From Ixodes scapularis (lineage: Eukaryota > Arthropoda > Arachnida > Ixodida > Ixodidae), in NCBI RefSeq assembly GCF_016920785.2, contig NW_024609857.1:127589094-127653093 (forward strand): a stretch of 64,000 nt of DNA, read 5' to 3'. Positions 59,501 through 64,000 of the stretch are shown piece after piece. A model generated the notes under the pieces. The model did not search any database and was not told the origin of the DNA. It worked only from the letters and a program-made list of their open reading frames with translations. Each line of letters begins with the position of its first letter. Position 1 is the stretch's first letter. The position numbers and the translations under genes were made by a program.

Positions 59501-62500
59501 AGTCATTGCCAGACTTAACCTCGCGCAGGTCACCCCTGACGTCCCTGTCCAATGAGTCTTTCAGCGTTGGGACGGAATAAACACTCGATCTCCCTCTTGA
59601 AGTTGGCGTACACGACTCTTCTTGTCGAAGTGTCCCTTTTGCGTCTTCTGGGCTTTTCTTGATTCTCCCTGGGCAACTTTGCACATGTCCTCCAATCTCT
59701 TCTGAAGATCGACCATGTACCCGTAGGTTGATTTTGTCTCAGGGTCGATGTTCTCACGGGCCTGTTGACGCCCGTTCGGAAGCTTCCTCGGCTACCAGGA
59801 CCGCTGCTGTCGTGCTACGTCTTACCAGAATCCGGCCTGGCACTGCCTCAAGCGAACCTGGGCACTCGCTCTTGGCGCGTTGACTTCTTCTCGATCTTGA
59901 AATCCACATCATCACACTGGGGTATGAAAGAGAAACTTAAACGGTAGAAGGGACAGAAAACGGGGAAAAAGAGAACGTCTCAAACTGCTCAAATATTTAT
60001 TCCGTCCCATCTCCCTGTATACTAGCAGCTACAAGGTCACCAATCACACAACTTGCCTTTGCTAGGATATAATTACACCAGGACACACAAAATATGAACC
60101 AGAACAGGATCACCCCATTGTCTTGTTCTTGTTGTTCCTTGGAGTGTCTTTGTGTCTTGTGTCCTAGCAAAAGATAGTTATATACTACGTGACCTTGTGG
60201 CCGTGAATGTATAAGGAGGTGGGACTGAATAAATCTTTTAGCACTGTTTGAGACGTTCTCTTCCCTGTTTTCTGTCCCATCTACATTTAAGTTTCTTTTT
60301 CATACATCAGTCTTGGGTTAAGTTGCAACATGGCAAAAATAAAGTAAGTTTTACTTTGGTAAAACCATCAGTTCAATTGGGTTAAAGTATGCATTCCTGA
60401 GAAAATGTTAAATAATTTTTGAACTATAGATTTGTTAGCTTACTAGATTAAATAAAACATAACGTGTCAGACTCATGGCATGTTTAATCGCTGCTATACT
60501 TGAGTTTATGAATGCTAACTTTTTTAATCGGGAAAGCATCAAAGTTATTGTGTTATTATGTAAACAACACAGCTGTGTTCGTAAAGGAGAAAGGTTTATT
60601 TACACTTTTAGTTTAAAAGACACATGGAATGTCCTTCTGAGCAAAGCGCCTAATAGTTTTAATAATATTTCTTTTTTTTTTGTCTTCTGAAGTAAGATGA
60701 GGGTTGTACGACATTCAGCTCTTAGCGGTTTCTTAAGAATAACGAAAAAATTATGTTATGCCTTTCCTACGCATGGCAATATTCAGAAAGCTGAAACTTC
60801 ACCATGCAGTTCAACTGAGAGCCACTGAAAACTAACCACATTGTGGCGGCGTTAAAGAAATTTTGTACATCACCTTTTCTGAGCACAAACACTTGAATCA
60901 AATGTACCGTCTAGTATAGGATACAAGCGTCAGAATAAATGTCGCAGTCTGAGTAGCAATTGTAGTAACGCATTTGTTTCAGGCGTCATCAAGCGTGGAG
61001 GCCTCTCGTCCAACGTCATCCCCGATGAGACCGAGATGGAGTACCGAGTAAGGGCTCCTACGACCCGAGAGCTCGTCACTCTCACGGAGAAAGTGAAAGG
61101 CTGCTTCCTTGCCGCTGCCGAGGCCACTGGCTGCACAGTGGCGATCGACGTCCCCACGCCCATTGTGAAGCACATTGTTCCCAACGAAACACTTGCCCGA
61201 GTTTTTCAGAAGCACGGAGAGAGCCTAGGTGACTACCCTATACATTTTACGGAAACCTCCATTTCTGGCGTGGTTGTGCAGGTGGTCGACGGGTGTAGTT
61301 CCTGTAGGGTCATCGTTTCTAAAAAGTTCTATATTAAATTTAGGGGACGAAGATTTCGTCTAAACTTAGCGAAAATATTTTCCCGCTAAGTTTAATGAAG
61401 AAATTTCTCCGCTAAACTTCACTGTGCCACGAGATGTCACGTAACATCATGATGTCACGTTACGTCATACCATTACGTCATGTGACACTGTTAGGTTGCA
61501 TAACGTCATGGGTAGAGTGCAGCATGATTGTGCGTAGTCTGCGTGTATACGCCTCGGCTGCCACCGCAGTTTAATCATTTGCGGGGCACAGGAAGGGACA
61601 GCGAATTTCAACATGGAATGTGCTTATGGGCTTAACGTAATGGGCAATGCTTTACACTCGAGAGTAATAACAAAAATGGACAGGTAAAGGTAATATAGAG
61701 CATACAAAGCCTGCATTAGGCAGTTAACAAGCATTTAAATCATATAGGAGTCATACTTAGTCATAATTAATCATACATACGTAATCATAATTTACGCACA
61801 ACTAATCGTAACAACGAGTGTCGCAAAGCGTGGCCAAAAGGTAAATCGAACCCCGGATCATACTATCCCCAGCCCGACGCTTTTGCTGGTAACCATAAAA
61901 AAGGGATGGAAGAAAGCGCAGGAAGCTGGAATGAGTATAACTCATTTGTACGCTTTGTTATTCGGGAGCACAGCGTGCTCTCTCGTCGGAGAGCGCAGCT
62001 GCCTCCCGAATAACGAAGTGTAGCTCAAAAAGTGATTTCACTAAGTCGCGGGTTGTATGTTATACCTCACTAATGAATAGTGCAGCTGGCGCGTGACGTC
62101 ACGACCTCGCACACAGCAGTCGAGAGGTAGCGTAGCGTGTGCGATGAACTGTCTCGCCTCGCGATCACTCGAGTTAACACAGGAGGCTGCTCGCCGTCTA
62201 AGAGCACGAACAGCTCAAGGCGCTAAGCGCACCTCCGCAAAAAGCAGAACCCATGCAAACTTCTCATTAAAACATAATCCTTGCAAACTGCACTCCTGAT
62301 TAATGTTCACCTTGTCTTGATTATTCGGACAAACTCGGGGAGCATAAAAGTGAGGCATGTGGGAAGGGCATAATAAAAAAATAAAAAGAATAAAGCATCT
62401 AAACGTCCCCGCAACCAATTATAATAATCATAACGCACGTATGAGTAACGTATGACATTTTTGTGTTGACCAGGTCTATCAGAGTGATTCGGAGAAGTTT

Positions 62501-63674
62501 AATTTGTTTTAATAAATATATAAGCGAGTACTGAAGCAACGTAAGACGATACTTCATATTTCAGGGCCAACGGCGAGTAGAACGTGCAGTGTTCCGGCTA
62601 GAAATCTTGGCCATTTTTCAAAGTTTTGGTAATATCGTCACAGCACTGGTAACAAACCGTGTTCATGTTATTTAGTTTGTGGGATTTAAACAATATAAAT
62701 TGGTATCCATCCAAATAACAGGACCGGACGAGAATCCGGATGCCAAAGATAATTACTACAACATGTTATCGACCAAGAAAGCGGTTGCAGCATTAGGGCA
62801 ATGGGCTGATTGCAAATATCGCATACAGTAGCGTTATGCCGAACATTGTCCTGTCCTTACATCGCTACTTGAACTGGAGTTGCCCAAATAGACTGTCGCG
62901 GAGCCACCGGTTTGCACTCGCGCTAAGATTCACCAGGTGAGCGCAGTTCTCCCTAGGCCTTTTACAAAAGTGATACTGAATGTCATATGCAATGACGCCC
63001 CCGATAACAGATTTGCTTTAATAAGTTCCTACCTCTCAGCCTGATGTCCCACCCTAACCTTGTGTGTTACTGCGAAGCCAGTGTCAGTCTACCGAGTTAA
63101 AATGGGCGTCACGAAAATTTATCAACCATCTCGGCAAGCGATAATCTGTCGTCGCCACGCATTTTCAGCCATGTTACACAAACGCGGAGGTTCAATCACC
63201 GTTAGTACTTCCAAGCATGCCAGTTTCATTGCCGATTACAACAGCTACAGTTAATTCCTGTGCGGTACTCAGTATTCTCCTCGTGGGGCATCGCGTAGCC
63301 GATTGGCGAATACCTATGTTGTCGTTCCCCAGTGTGCCTGATGCTATAGGTGACGGCTTCGTCCTACAGGAATGCGTTTCATCGACGCCGACCCGGCTGA
63401 CAACATTGCAGTGGGAGCGTCTACGGACGCCGGAAATGCGTCCCACGTCGTTCCTTTCATCCACCCGTTGTACGACATCGGGACAAAGGCCCTCAACCAT
63501 TCAAAGGCGTTTACCGAAGCTGCAGGAACCGAGGCCGGGCATCGGGAAACTCTGAAGGCCGCGAAAGCCCTCTGCTTCACGGTCCTGGACGTGCTCGGGA
63601 ATGAAAAGCTGCTTAAAGATATCAAGGAAGAATTTCATGCTGAATTCAACAGCACAAGGGCGGAAAAGAAATAG
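13886..63674 (+). CDS. PM20D2: PM20D2-like M20 metallopeptidase, six coding exons, complete
   Basis: Join of 13886-14090, 26490-26644, 26747-26896, 43910-44051, 60983-61228 and 63370-63674: 1203 nt, 400 residues plus TAG. The product is an M20-family (M20D-like) zinc hydrolase. Vertebrate PM20D2 is known to act as a cytosolic dipeptidase on unusual dipeptides such as beta-alanyl-lysine; that the same substrates apply here is inference. Motifs in order: PTAFRAEFG near residue 60, CEYDALPGIGHACGHN (78-93; candidate metal ligands C90 and H92), GTPAEENG (125-132; catalytic and ligand Glu 129/130), GMASHAG (177-183; His181) in the dimerisation domain, RVHGVIKRGG across exons 4/5, STDAGN (317-322), and IHPLYDIG (330-337; His331) with ALNH. 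No signal peptide or membrane segment is visible. Length is slightly shorter than vertebrate PM20D2 (about 430 aa), mainly at the N terminus. Every junction is GT-AG and phase-compatible. No canonical AATAAA is seen in the 325 nt after the stop. Confidence 0.93.
15440..16516 (+). pseudogene. Tc1-like transposase, broken
   Basis: The N-terminal helix-turn-helix pair reads from ERVQMVVLAQEGLSRREISR (15493 on) through HRRLPRVTTATKYRRIL. The first catalytic Asp is in LIFNDDSTF near 15892-15918. The frame ends at 15968. After 235 bp it resumes at 16201 with YDPHFIQEVAATGR, VNVWGAISRQG and a second catalytic box, FQHDLSPIHTS, near 16399. The third acidic residue and C terminus degrade past 16450. 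No terminal inverted repeats are recognised. In a live element this enzyme cuts and joins DNA at TA sites. Confidence 0.85.
16656..16883. mobile_element. Small hairpin element with ~40-bp inverted arms
   Basis: Arms ATTAAAAATTAAAACAGCGC (16691) and its complement ending at 16881 extend through AAGGACACGGACAAGAAC with few mismatches. TGGAAAGTATAA occurs at 16644-16655 and again at 16884-16895, a plausible 12-bp target duplication. Confidence 0.6.
16896..17415. other. Intronic sequence, nothing recognised
   Basis: No coding or repeat structure is evident apart from A-rich runs near 16945-16968. Confidence 0.4.
17418..17914. mobile_element. 497-bp MITE, TA target duplication
   Basis: The termini are inverted: GACCCTTTCCGAAATTCAGT on the left and its complement with one mismatch on the right, each flanked by TA. 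No ORF is inside. Size and TA point to a Tc1/mariner-type non-autonomous element. Confidence 0.7.
18901..18926. repeat. Poly-G tract (26)
   Basis: Uninterrupted G run in the LINE B 3'UTR. Confidence 0.9.
19968..20387 (-). mobile_element. Solo LTR, 420 bp, ATAT target duplication
   Basis: Read on the minus strand it starts TGCCGCGAG and ends TCGTGACA. ATAT lies on both sides (19964-19967 and 20388-20391). It is homologous over its whole length to the LTR at 47992-48399. Excision restores the LINE B RT frame, which fixes the borders. Confidence 0.85.
20285..20356 (-). ncRNA. tRNA-Gly-like module inside the solo LTR
   Basis: The minus strand reads TGGCCTAACAGTTCTCGC, then an anticodon-like loop CTTCCAC and AGGGTTCGATTCCTGG with a perfect B box GGTTCGATTCC. 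It resembles tRNA-Gly but the stems have mismatches. The same module sits at the same place in the other LTR copy. Confidence 0.6.
21255..21915 (-). pseudogene. LINE B endonuclease domain
   Basis: Order: FTNMRSVIPKRHELHGIIED, ILTETWLNPG, IILAACYRPPDCDD, then after a frameshift near 21500 GDMNFSQIDW, INEPTRSSNILDLILT, and GLSDHKRL with the catalytic Ser-Asp-His intact at 21282-21290. It is an APE-like nicking nuclease. Confidence 0.8.
22029..22307 (-). pseudogene. LINE B ORF1 C-terminal domain
   Basis: IERSHRLGRLQAGKNRPIIV, FRFKDKKSVLACG and a terminal KLIVGNKRYFF match the general pattern of LINE ORF1/transposase-22-type nucleic-acid-binding C termini. It is separated from the N-terminal part by frameshifts. 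Confidence 0.6.
22310..22817 (-). pseudogene. LINE B ORF1, N-terminal and middle part with 2A-like motif
   Basis: A plausible start Met lies at 22817. The first 36 residues include a hydrophobic stretch (FIFYNVSCFSQPLL), then SDDVESNPGP at 22683-22712, matching the D-V/I-E-x-N-P-G-P signature of 2A peptides. A coiled coil follows (VVQRIEASQSSMLAKISALE). The frame breaks at 22491; the continuation in another frame reads LLSFGCPGSPSEIWSQSKEK. The product would be an RNA-binding ORF1 protein. An upstream in-frame Met extends the frame to 23141, within the repeated 5' region. Confidence 0.7.
22878..23230 (-). repeat. LINE B 5' tandem monomers, ~267-bp spacing
   Basis: A block beginning aataaacagacgggcttgcg at 22878 recurs at 23145 (aataaccagacgggcttgcg) with the following gaacggcggtgacgtg block. 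This is the arrangement of promoter monomers known from some LINE 5'UTRs. Confidence 0.6.
23489..24024. mobile_element. ~535-bp MITE-like element with long imperfect TIRs
   Basis: GTCTTCAATAGAGTTTTCTG on the left continues through ggaca.tcgaggggcgaa and tctggtgagtaattaac. The right end carries the complement of each block (gtctggtgtgtaattaac, gaggggcgaa, gtcttcactataag). The arms are about 85 bp with many mismatches. Borders are approximate and no target duplication is clear. Confidence 0.55.
24840..26165 (-). mobile_element. LINE G reverse transcriptase fragment split by a hAT-like element
   Basis: Minus strand right part: KAFDLMDHKIIISKLSHYGA and LEWFRSYLLC (from 26130). After the inserted element: CMPQVSVSGSLSFYM (the PQG box region, Gly lost) and CADGIKIYREIR, where the A-D-D box reads A-D-G. 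It is dead and partial. Confidence 0.7.
25086..25986. mobile_element. 901-bp hAT-like non-autonomous element
   Basis: Ends CAGGGATGGGCA and TGCCCATCCCTG are perfect 12-bp inverted repeats with further A/T-rich subterminal similarity (GTATTTCAAATAC). The 8-bp direct duplication CATGAGTT at 25078-25085 and 25987-25994 is the hallmark of hAT insertion. Inside are many tattt/aaata motifs and no transposase. Confidence 0.85.
26490..26644 (+). CDS. PM20D2: PM20D2-like exon 2, residues 69-120, metal-binding motif
   Basis: Acceptor cctcaatag precedes; the first two bases complete codon 69 (Asp) started by exon 1. It carries VAILCEYDALPGIGHACGHN, the family's signature with the Cys-Gly-His metal site. 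Donor gtatgc follows 26644, phase 0. Confidence 0.93.
26645..26746 (+). other. Intron 2 of the PM20D2-like gene (102 bp)
   Basis: gtatgc...gtgcag between two phase-0 exon ends. Confidence 0.9.
26747..26896 (+). CDS. PM20D2: PM20D2-like exon 3, residues 121-170
   Basis: Acceptor tatgtgcag, then 50 whole codons beginning LIVLGTPAEENGSGK, which holds the catalytic Glu pair. It ends ...MSIALVR before donor gtgagc. It is separated from exon 2 by only 102 bp, in contrast to the 12-17 kb introns elsewhere. Confidence 0.93.
27775..28647 (+). pseudogene. Gypsy RT palm/thumb and RNase H
   Basis: DLKYRNALVYMDD carries the catalytic YMDD at 27817-27828. LSCLGHIVS-type thumb and a connection region (FTWGAPQEHAFHELKSAL) follow. 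RNase H then has the acidic residues in VHTDASRAGLG, TSTELESLAVKW and VVADHHTLCWV, all present. The frame stays open for 275 residues from 27820 and ends at 28647. The 5' part of the RT is missing. Confidence 0.9.
28690..29600 (+). pseudogene. Gypsy integrase, zinc finger and core
   Basis: The zinc finger is readable: HEFHESQFGAHMGIRRTYE with CDLCQRM. Core: TVGLDVIRPF (first Asp), LVTDKGTQM (second Asp). The segment APNGLVGRANKTLKQMM has Gly where the catalytic Glu of the D,D-35-E triad is expected, so strand transfer activity should be lost. A stop at 29598-29600 follows. Confidence 0.85.
29613..29960 (+). pseudogene. Gypsy integrase C-terminal tail
   Basis: VLVRERLNEARRLAAGHTKLAQ and a later GPHRVVAKLSP and VHVEKLKPYLE match the helix and SH3-like/GPY region that ends Gypsy integrases. 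Stops at 29807 and 29889 break it. Confidence 0.75.
29999..30160 (+). repeat. 68-bp tandem repeat, about 2.4 copies
   Basis: ttgcaatta...cgcgtgggacga..tgtgt..cgtgtacttgaat recurs at 30003, 30071 and, degraded, 30139. It directly follows the Gypsy pol end and may be a 3' LTR sub-repeat. Confidence 0.65.
30507..30600 (+). repeat. Dispersed repeat block, second copy
   Basis: aaagccgtttacaactccct and gcagctcttgaggaggagg match 7953-8036. Confidence 0.65.
30645..30790. repeat. G-rich minisatellite built on TCACGTGACC
   Basis: At least five variants of ggggGTCACGTGACCTcggg in 146 bp, with a long G run at 30662-30675. CACGTG is an E-box palindrome. Confidence 0.75.
30785..30812 (+). repeat. TTAAAGGG-type element terminus
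   Basis: TTAAAGGGATACTACAACGA followed by aatttcgg matches, inverted, the end at 54785-54812 (TTAAAGGGGTACTGCAACGA). Confidence 0.55.
31275..31320 (+). repeat. Decayed hAT-like terminus
   Basis: CAGGATTGGGCAGTATCGTA then aaaatacatcg resembles the left end of the element at 25086. No matching right end was found. Confidence 0.4.
33060..33300. repeat. Left subterminal array, ~20-22-bp units
   Basis: Degenerate units around GGGTCACTCGTTTGGCAAAC, about ten in a row. Confidence 0.65.
34160..34730 (+). other. Unidentified exon-like sequence inside the TIR element
   Basis: A 74-codon frame at 34204-34428 begins MFEKSYVYIGNKRFFLLQ and looks more protein-like than its surroundings. A candidate acceptor (ttattag, 34160) lies just upstream. 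A second exon-like block, 34680-34720, is bordered by gtcgacag and gtaagtgc. I do not recognise the protein. It could be captured host sequence or chance. Confidence 0.25.
35205..35400. repeat. Right subterminal array, ~18-bp units
   Basis: Units GGGTACCGTTTCGAAC and GGGTACCGTTTCAAAT alternate, then degrade toward the end. Confidence 0.7.
35485..35514. repeat. Poly-G tract (30)
   Basis: G run interrupting the LINE D zinc-knuckle coding region. Confidence 0.9.
36558..36575. repeat. Poly-G tract (18)
   Basis: Uninterrupted G run in intron 3. Confidence 0.9.
36890..37510 (-). pseudogene. LINE F reverse transcriptase thumb/C-terminal fragment
   Basis: Minus strand: LSDGNLVRGIKTITK, a decayed central stretch, FKRMRVIYKQKLYRIV and TPKVRKTYGKEIFKYKVPSLLN. 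This matches the C-terminal pattern of many arthropod LINE RTs. No palm is present. Confidence 0.6.
38245..38830. repeat. 62-bp minisatellite, about 9 units
   Basis: The unit contains aatattggatgaacactggc, ataaaatgg, a ttggcctgtcagttccattg block and gcttgcg. Anchors fall at 38380, 38442, 38493, 38555, 38617, 38679, 38741 and 38803: 62 bp apart except one 51-bp unit. Confidence 0.9.
42367..43643. mobile_element. 1277-bp element with TTAA duplication (piggyBac-like MITE candidate)
   Basis: AGGGGCACGGACACA on the left and the complement AGCGGCACTGACAAA on the right are flanked by TTAA at 42363-42366 and 43644-43647. It contains a second, nested element. No transposase. Confidence 0.5.
42886..43251. 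mobile_element. 366-bp nested MITE with ~40-bp TIRs and 8-bp duplication
   Basis: TAGAGTTCCTGTATATGCT opens and its complement closes the element; the arms extend to agagttgcgcatt. TCTGCTAC at 42878-42885 and 43252-43259 is a direct 8-bp duplication, as in hAT elements. A 60-bp direct repeat (ggatgctttgctcctcacgt) lies inside at 42973 and 43143. Confidence 0.8.
43910..44051 (+). CDS. PM20D2: PM20D2-like exon 4, residues 171-217
   Basis: A long T tract and cag acceptor precede. It encodes LRVVFNGMASHAGQYPWDG and LRQQMKPDCRVHG: the start of the inserted dimerisation domain with the conserved SHAG histidine. Phase 0 in, phase 1 out; donor gtaaga. Confidence 0.93.
45170..45328. mobile_element. 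159-bp MITE, TA duplication
   Basis: GGGAGTTTTCGTAGACCG and, inverted, GGGAATTTTCGTAGATCG are flanked by TA at 45168-45169 and 45329-45330. Confidence 0.75.
45403..46755 (-). mobile_element. LINE A second copy, 5'-truncated, inverted
   Basis: Minus strand: CIYFDMSKAFDKANHE and SGVPQGSIFGPF (46399-46749), a thumb with DLGVYLDDAFKFTAHVSFI (45882-46229), ending FRRKVKVLVAEL* at 45546, then the same 3'UTR and (TAAAA)n tail as at 4447. The A-D-D region is disrupted by frameshifts. It is 5'-truncated within the RT, as is usual for LINE copies. Confidence 0.85.
47167..47683. mobile_element. 517-bp MITE with ~80-bp near-perfect TIRs, TTA duplication
   Basis: AGCGCGATCCAAACCAACGC starts both ends. 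The arms continue through ttctttttgcggctgtaggt, cgtgcg, gccccggatgtgac and gtatttcgtgacg with about one difference. TTA lies on both sides (47164-47166, 47684-47686), as for PIF/Harbinger elements. Confidence 0.85.
47992..48399 (+). repeat. 5' LTR, 408 bp, TGCCGCG...GTGACA
   Basis: It starts TG and ends CA, is preceded by ATAT, and is homologous throughout to the solo LTR at 19968-20387. It carries the tRNA-Gly-like module about 22 bp from its start. Confidence 0.85.
48014..48084 (+). ncRNA. tRNA-Gly-like module inside the 5' LTR
   Basis: GTAGCCTGACGGTTGTCGCG (A-box region), loop CTCCCAC (anticodon-position CCC), GGTTCGATTCC B box at 48064-48074. The acceptor pairs at about 5 of 7 positions. 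Its place inside an LTR argues for a tRNA-derived insertion fixed in the family, not a tRNA gene. Confidence 0.6.
48427..49812 (+). pseudogene. Gypsy gag, frameshifted in the zinc knuckle
   Basis: From Met at 48427 (the open frame itself extends back to 48381 in the LTR): a Pro/Ser-rich head, then the capsid-like region FHGEQYEDVEDWIDQYERVA, NVYFSLEGTAKHWYENH, FSNHHRRERAEDRL and QDPNESVTGFVDDVLRL. A Pro-rich linker leads to CFHC near 49559, where the CCHC knuckle starts. Just after it the frame is lost: CPYRRLGLRGF continues in another frame to 49812. Gag would form the particle and bind RNA. No alternative host function is indicated. Confidence 0.85.
49929..50606 (+). pseudogene. Gypsy aspartic protease
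   Basis: ALVDIGADYSVLSG holds the active-site Asp but has Ile where Asp-Thr-Gly is usual. CPVKFDVPQDCSRDVILGMD is the second conserved block, followed by FLCEYGAVIDL. The frame is open for 225 residues and ends with a Ser-rich tail and TAA. RT should follow in a full element and does not. Confidence 0.85.
53090..53215. repeat. Degenerate AACGGGGAAA-type repeats
   Basis: Blocks such as aaccgggaacgttaatttg, attcagcgggaaagttgaat and tttaacggggaaactg resemble the 8081-8210 array in spacing and core. Confidence 0.4.
54785..54812 (-). repeat. TTAAAGGG-type element terminus, inverted
   Basis: The minus strand reads TTAAAGGGGTACTGCAACGA then aattc, matching 30785. A further end of this kind may lie at 53017 (minus strand, TTAAAGGGACCATG). 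Partner ends are uncertain. Confidence 0.5.
55151..55502. repeat. Direct repeat, ~60 bp, 293 bp apart
   Basis: ctgaggtacgaagaaac with a following gtttgtaag.cat.gcggccgtcgcg block occurs at 55151 and 55444. Confidence 0.75.
56018..57722 (-). pseudogene. LINE C reverse transcriptase
   Basis: Linker and fingers 57171-57722 (ELAKVSVIFKGGDRN, KYRPISVLPIF, LTDCQFGFRKGS), PQG box CGVPQGSIVGPMLF near 56930, then YADNTSLFLAETN at about 56790-56831 with Asn in place of the second catalytic Asp. The C-terminal part ends at 56018. Confidence 0.8.
58125..58800 (-). pseudogene. LINE C endonuclease
   Basis: AAFHLNVRSLKNKMDALDTL, FTETWCHDDDV, GVGVSIYVRQDI, FSVICRPP, LGGDFNVNTLQ, SPTRINN and STLDLFITN are all readable. 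The position of the catalytic Ser-Asp-His reads SDRVLIF, so His is lost. Confidence 0.8.
58900..59480 (-). pseudogene. LINE C ORF1 remnant, coiled coil and FP-C-like domain
   Basis: Coiled coil: LEQIKQKLDDVPRENMNLKI and RQTNEAMQNDMKQCQARLL. Then EVCHRVPTR, and the C-terminal domain VPVFVNEHVCPAVERLLGEA and FHWKFVWVTNRKIFVK, the same domain type as LINE A ORF1. Confidence 0.7.
59560..59770 (-). pseudogene. Gypsy integrase tail fragment
   Basis: Minus strand: YMVDLQKRLEDMCKVAQG, RKAQKTQKGHFDKKSR and QLQEGDRVFI. This is the helix plus GDxV start of the C-terminal domain in Gypsy integrases. It abuts LINE C ORF1. Confidence 0.55.
59922..60305. mobile_element. 384-bp foldback element with ~63-bp TIRs
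   Basis: GTATGAAAGAGAAACTTAAA then gggacagaaaac, agagaacgtctcaaac at the left; the complement of each at the right (60245-60305). A second inner hairpin pairs 60061-60090 with 60150-60172. A degenerate flank match CATCACACTGGGG/CATCAGTCTTGGG may be the target duplication. Confidence 0.7.
60983..61228 (+). CDS. PM20D2: PM20D2-like exon 5, residues 218-299
   Basis: Acceptor catttgtttcag. It encodes the rest of the dimerisation domain (NVIPDETEMEYRVRAPT and a Cys-containing helix) and returns to the catalytic domain with LARVFQKHGESL. Donor gtgact is the weakest of the set, but it gives the phase-1 join to exon 6 that restores the expected G-M-R-F-I sequence. Without splicing the frame stays open to 61389. 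Confidence 0.9.
61340..61510. repeat. CGCTAAGTTTA-type repeats followed by TCACGT repeats
   Basis: Blocks ctaaacttagcgaaaat, ccgctaagtttaatgaag and ccgctaaacttcac resemble the 8081 array. They are followed by six tcacgt/tacgtca motifs like those at 30645. Confidence 0.5.
61834..61900 (-). ncRNA. Weak tRNA-like sequence (SINE remnant?)
   Basis: The minus strand reads GTTACCAGCAAAAGCGTCGG, then ATCCGGGGTTCGATTTACC with a B-box-like GGTTCGATT. Stems are incomplete. Confidence 0.25.
63370..63674 (+). CDS. PM20D2: PM20D2-like exon 6, residues 300-400 and stop
   Basis: Acceptor cgtcctacag, then two bases completing Gly300, then 100 codons and TAG. It contains STDAGNASHVVPFIHP and ALNHSKAFTEAAG, both strongly conserved in the family. 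His331 is a candidate last metal ligand. The C-terminal helix ends in a Lys/Glu-rich tail. Confidence 0.93.
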
Positions 63675-64000
63675 GAGAATTTTATGTTTTCTTCAAATCA
63701 TGGATGATTTTATAGTTGGGATTTATTATTTTAGGATTAGGTTTTGTTTTTGTAAAAATATTTGGAGTGCGTCTGCACACGCTGATTGTTAAACTTCCGA
63801 TTCTCTGAAGTCTTTTTTTTTTCTTTTAATCAAAGTTTAATCTTGTTATATTCGTATTTGTAAACTTATGCTATAAAATAGATAACGCTCACATAGGAAC
63901 GCATAAAAAGTTCACAATTCGTTGAAACGTAAAGAATACTTTTTTAGAAACCTGTGGGATATTGGCTGTCACTATTACAGGCACATTGCCTCCATCACCT
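63675..64000 (+). other. Putative 3'UTR of the PM20D2-like gene
   Basis: T-rich sequence after the TAG stop. Only variants such as ATAAAA (near 63873) could serve as a poly(A) signal; the true end may lie beyond the window. Confidence 0.4.

Larger units (their letters stand above)
44052..60982 (+). other. Intron 4 of the PM20D2-like gene (16.9 kb)
   Basis: gtaaga...tttcag. It contains MITEs, the LINE A second copy, a Gypsy gag-pro copy and LINE C. Stretches 44052-45160, 46760-47160, 50610-52980, 53220-55140, 55500-55990 and 60310-60980 show no supported gene. Confidence 0.85.
61229..63369 (+). other. Intron 5 of the PM20D2-like gene (2.1 kb)
   Basis: gtgact...ctacag. It includes a repeat block at 61340-61500 and a tRNA-like stretch on the minus strand. 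Otherwise no feature is seen. Confidence 0.85.

Overview
The window looks like a piece of an arthropod genome, most likely a hard tick. This is an inference from three things: very long introns, a dense mix of decayed APE-type LINEs, Ty3/Gypsy fragments, tRNA-headed repeats and TIR/MITE elements, and a single ordinary animal enzyme gene threaded through them. Nothing looks bacterial: there are no operons, ribosome binding sites or compact coding.

The one host gene I can support is on the + strand. Its six coding exons (13886-14090, 26490-26644, 26747-26896, 43910-44051, 60983-61228, 63370-63674) splice in phase with GT-AG borders. They give a complete 400-residue M20-family peptidase closest to PM20D2 (peptidase M20 domain-containing protein 2). 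All metal-site motifs expected of this family are present. The coding sequence is 1.2 kb inside about 49.8 kb of gene, so nearly everything else in the window is intron or 5' flank.

The rest is a nest of transposable elements. 1-4475: a LINE (+) with another LINE tail nested in it; a truncated second copy lies inverted at 45.4-46.76 kb. 5.7-6.7 kb: three tandem 295-bp units, each headed by a tRNA-like sequence, with an inverted arm. 9.9-12.4 kb: a heavily decayed LINE. 15.4-16.5 kb: a broken Tc1 transposase. 18.5-23.25 kb: a near full-length LINE (-) whose ORF1 carries a 2A-like peptide motif, cut by a solo LTR. 24.8-26.2 kb: a LINE piece cut by a 901-bp hAT-like element. 27.8-30.0 kb: Gypsy pol. 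31.8-35.7 kb: a LINE ORF1 cut by a 2374-bp TIR element with subterminal repeat arrays. 36.9-37.5 kb: a LINE thumb fragment. 38.2-38.85 kb: a 62-bp minisatellite. 42.4-47.7 kb: a cluster of MITEs, one nested in another. 48.0-50.6 kb: a Gypsy 5' LTR with gag and protease but no RT. 56-59.5 kb: a LINE (-) next to a Gypsy integrase tail. 59.9-60.3 kb: a foldback element.

The most interesting structures are the tRNA-Gly-like module inside an LTR family (seen in both copies), the 2A-like motif in the LINE ORF1, the TA-flanked 2.37-kb element whose removal restores the LINE reading frame, and the tRNA-headed tandem array. All family assignments come from reading motifs by eye; no search was run.
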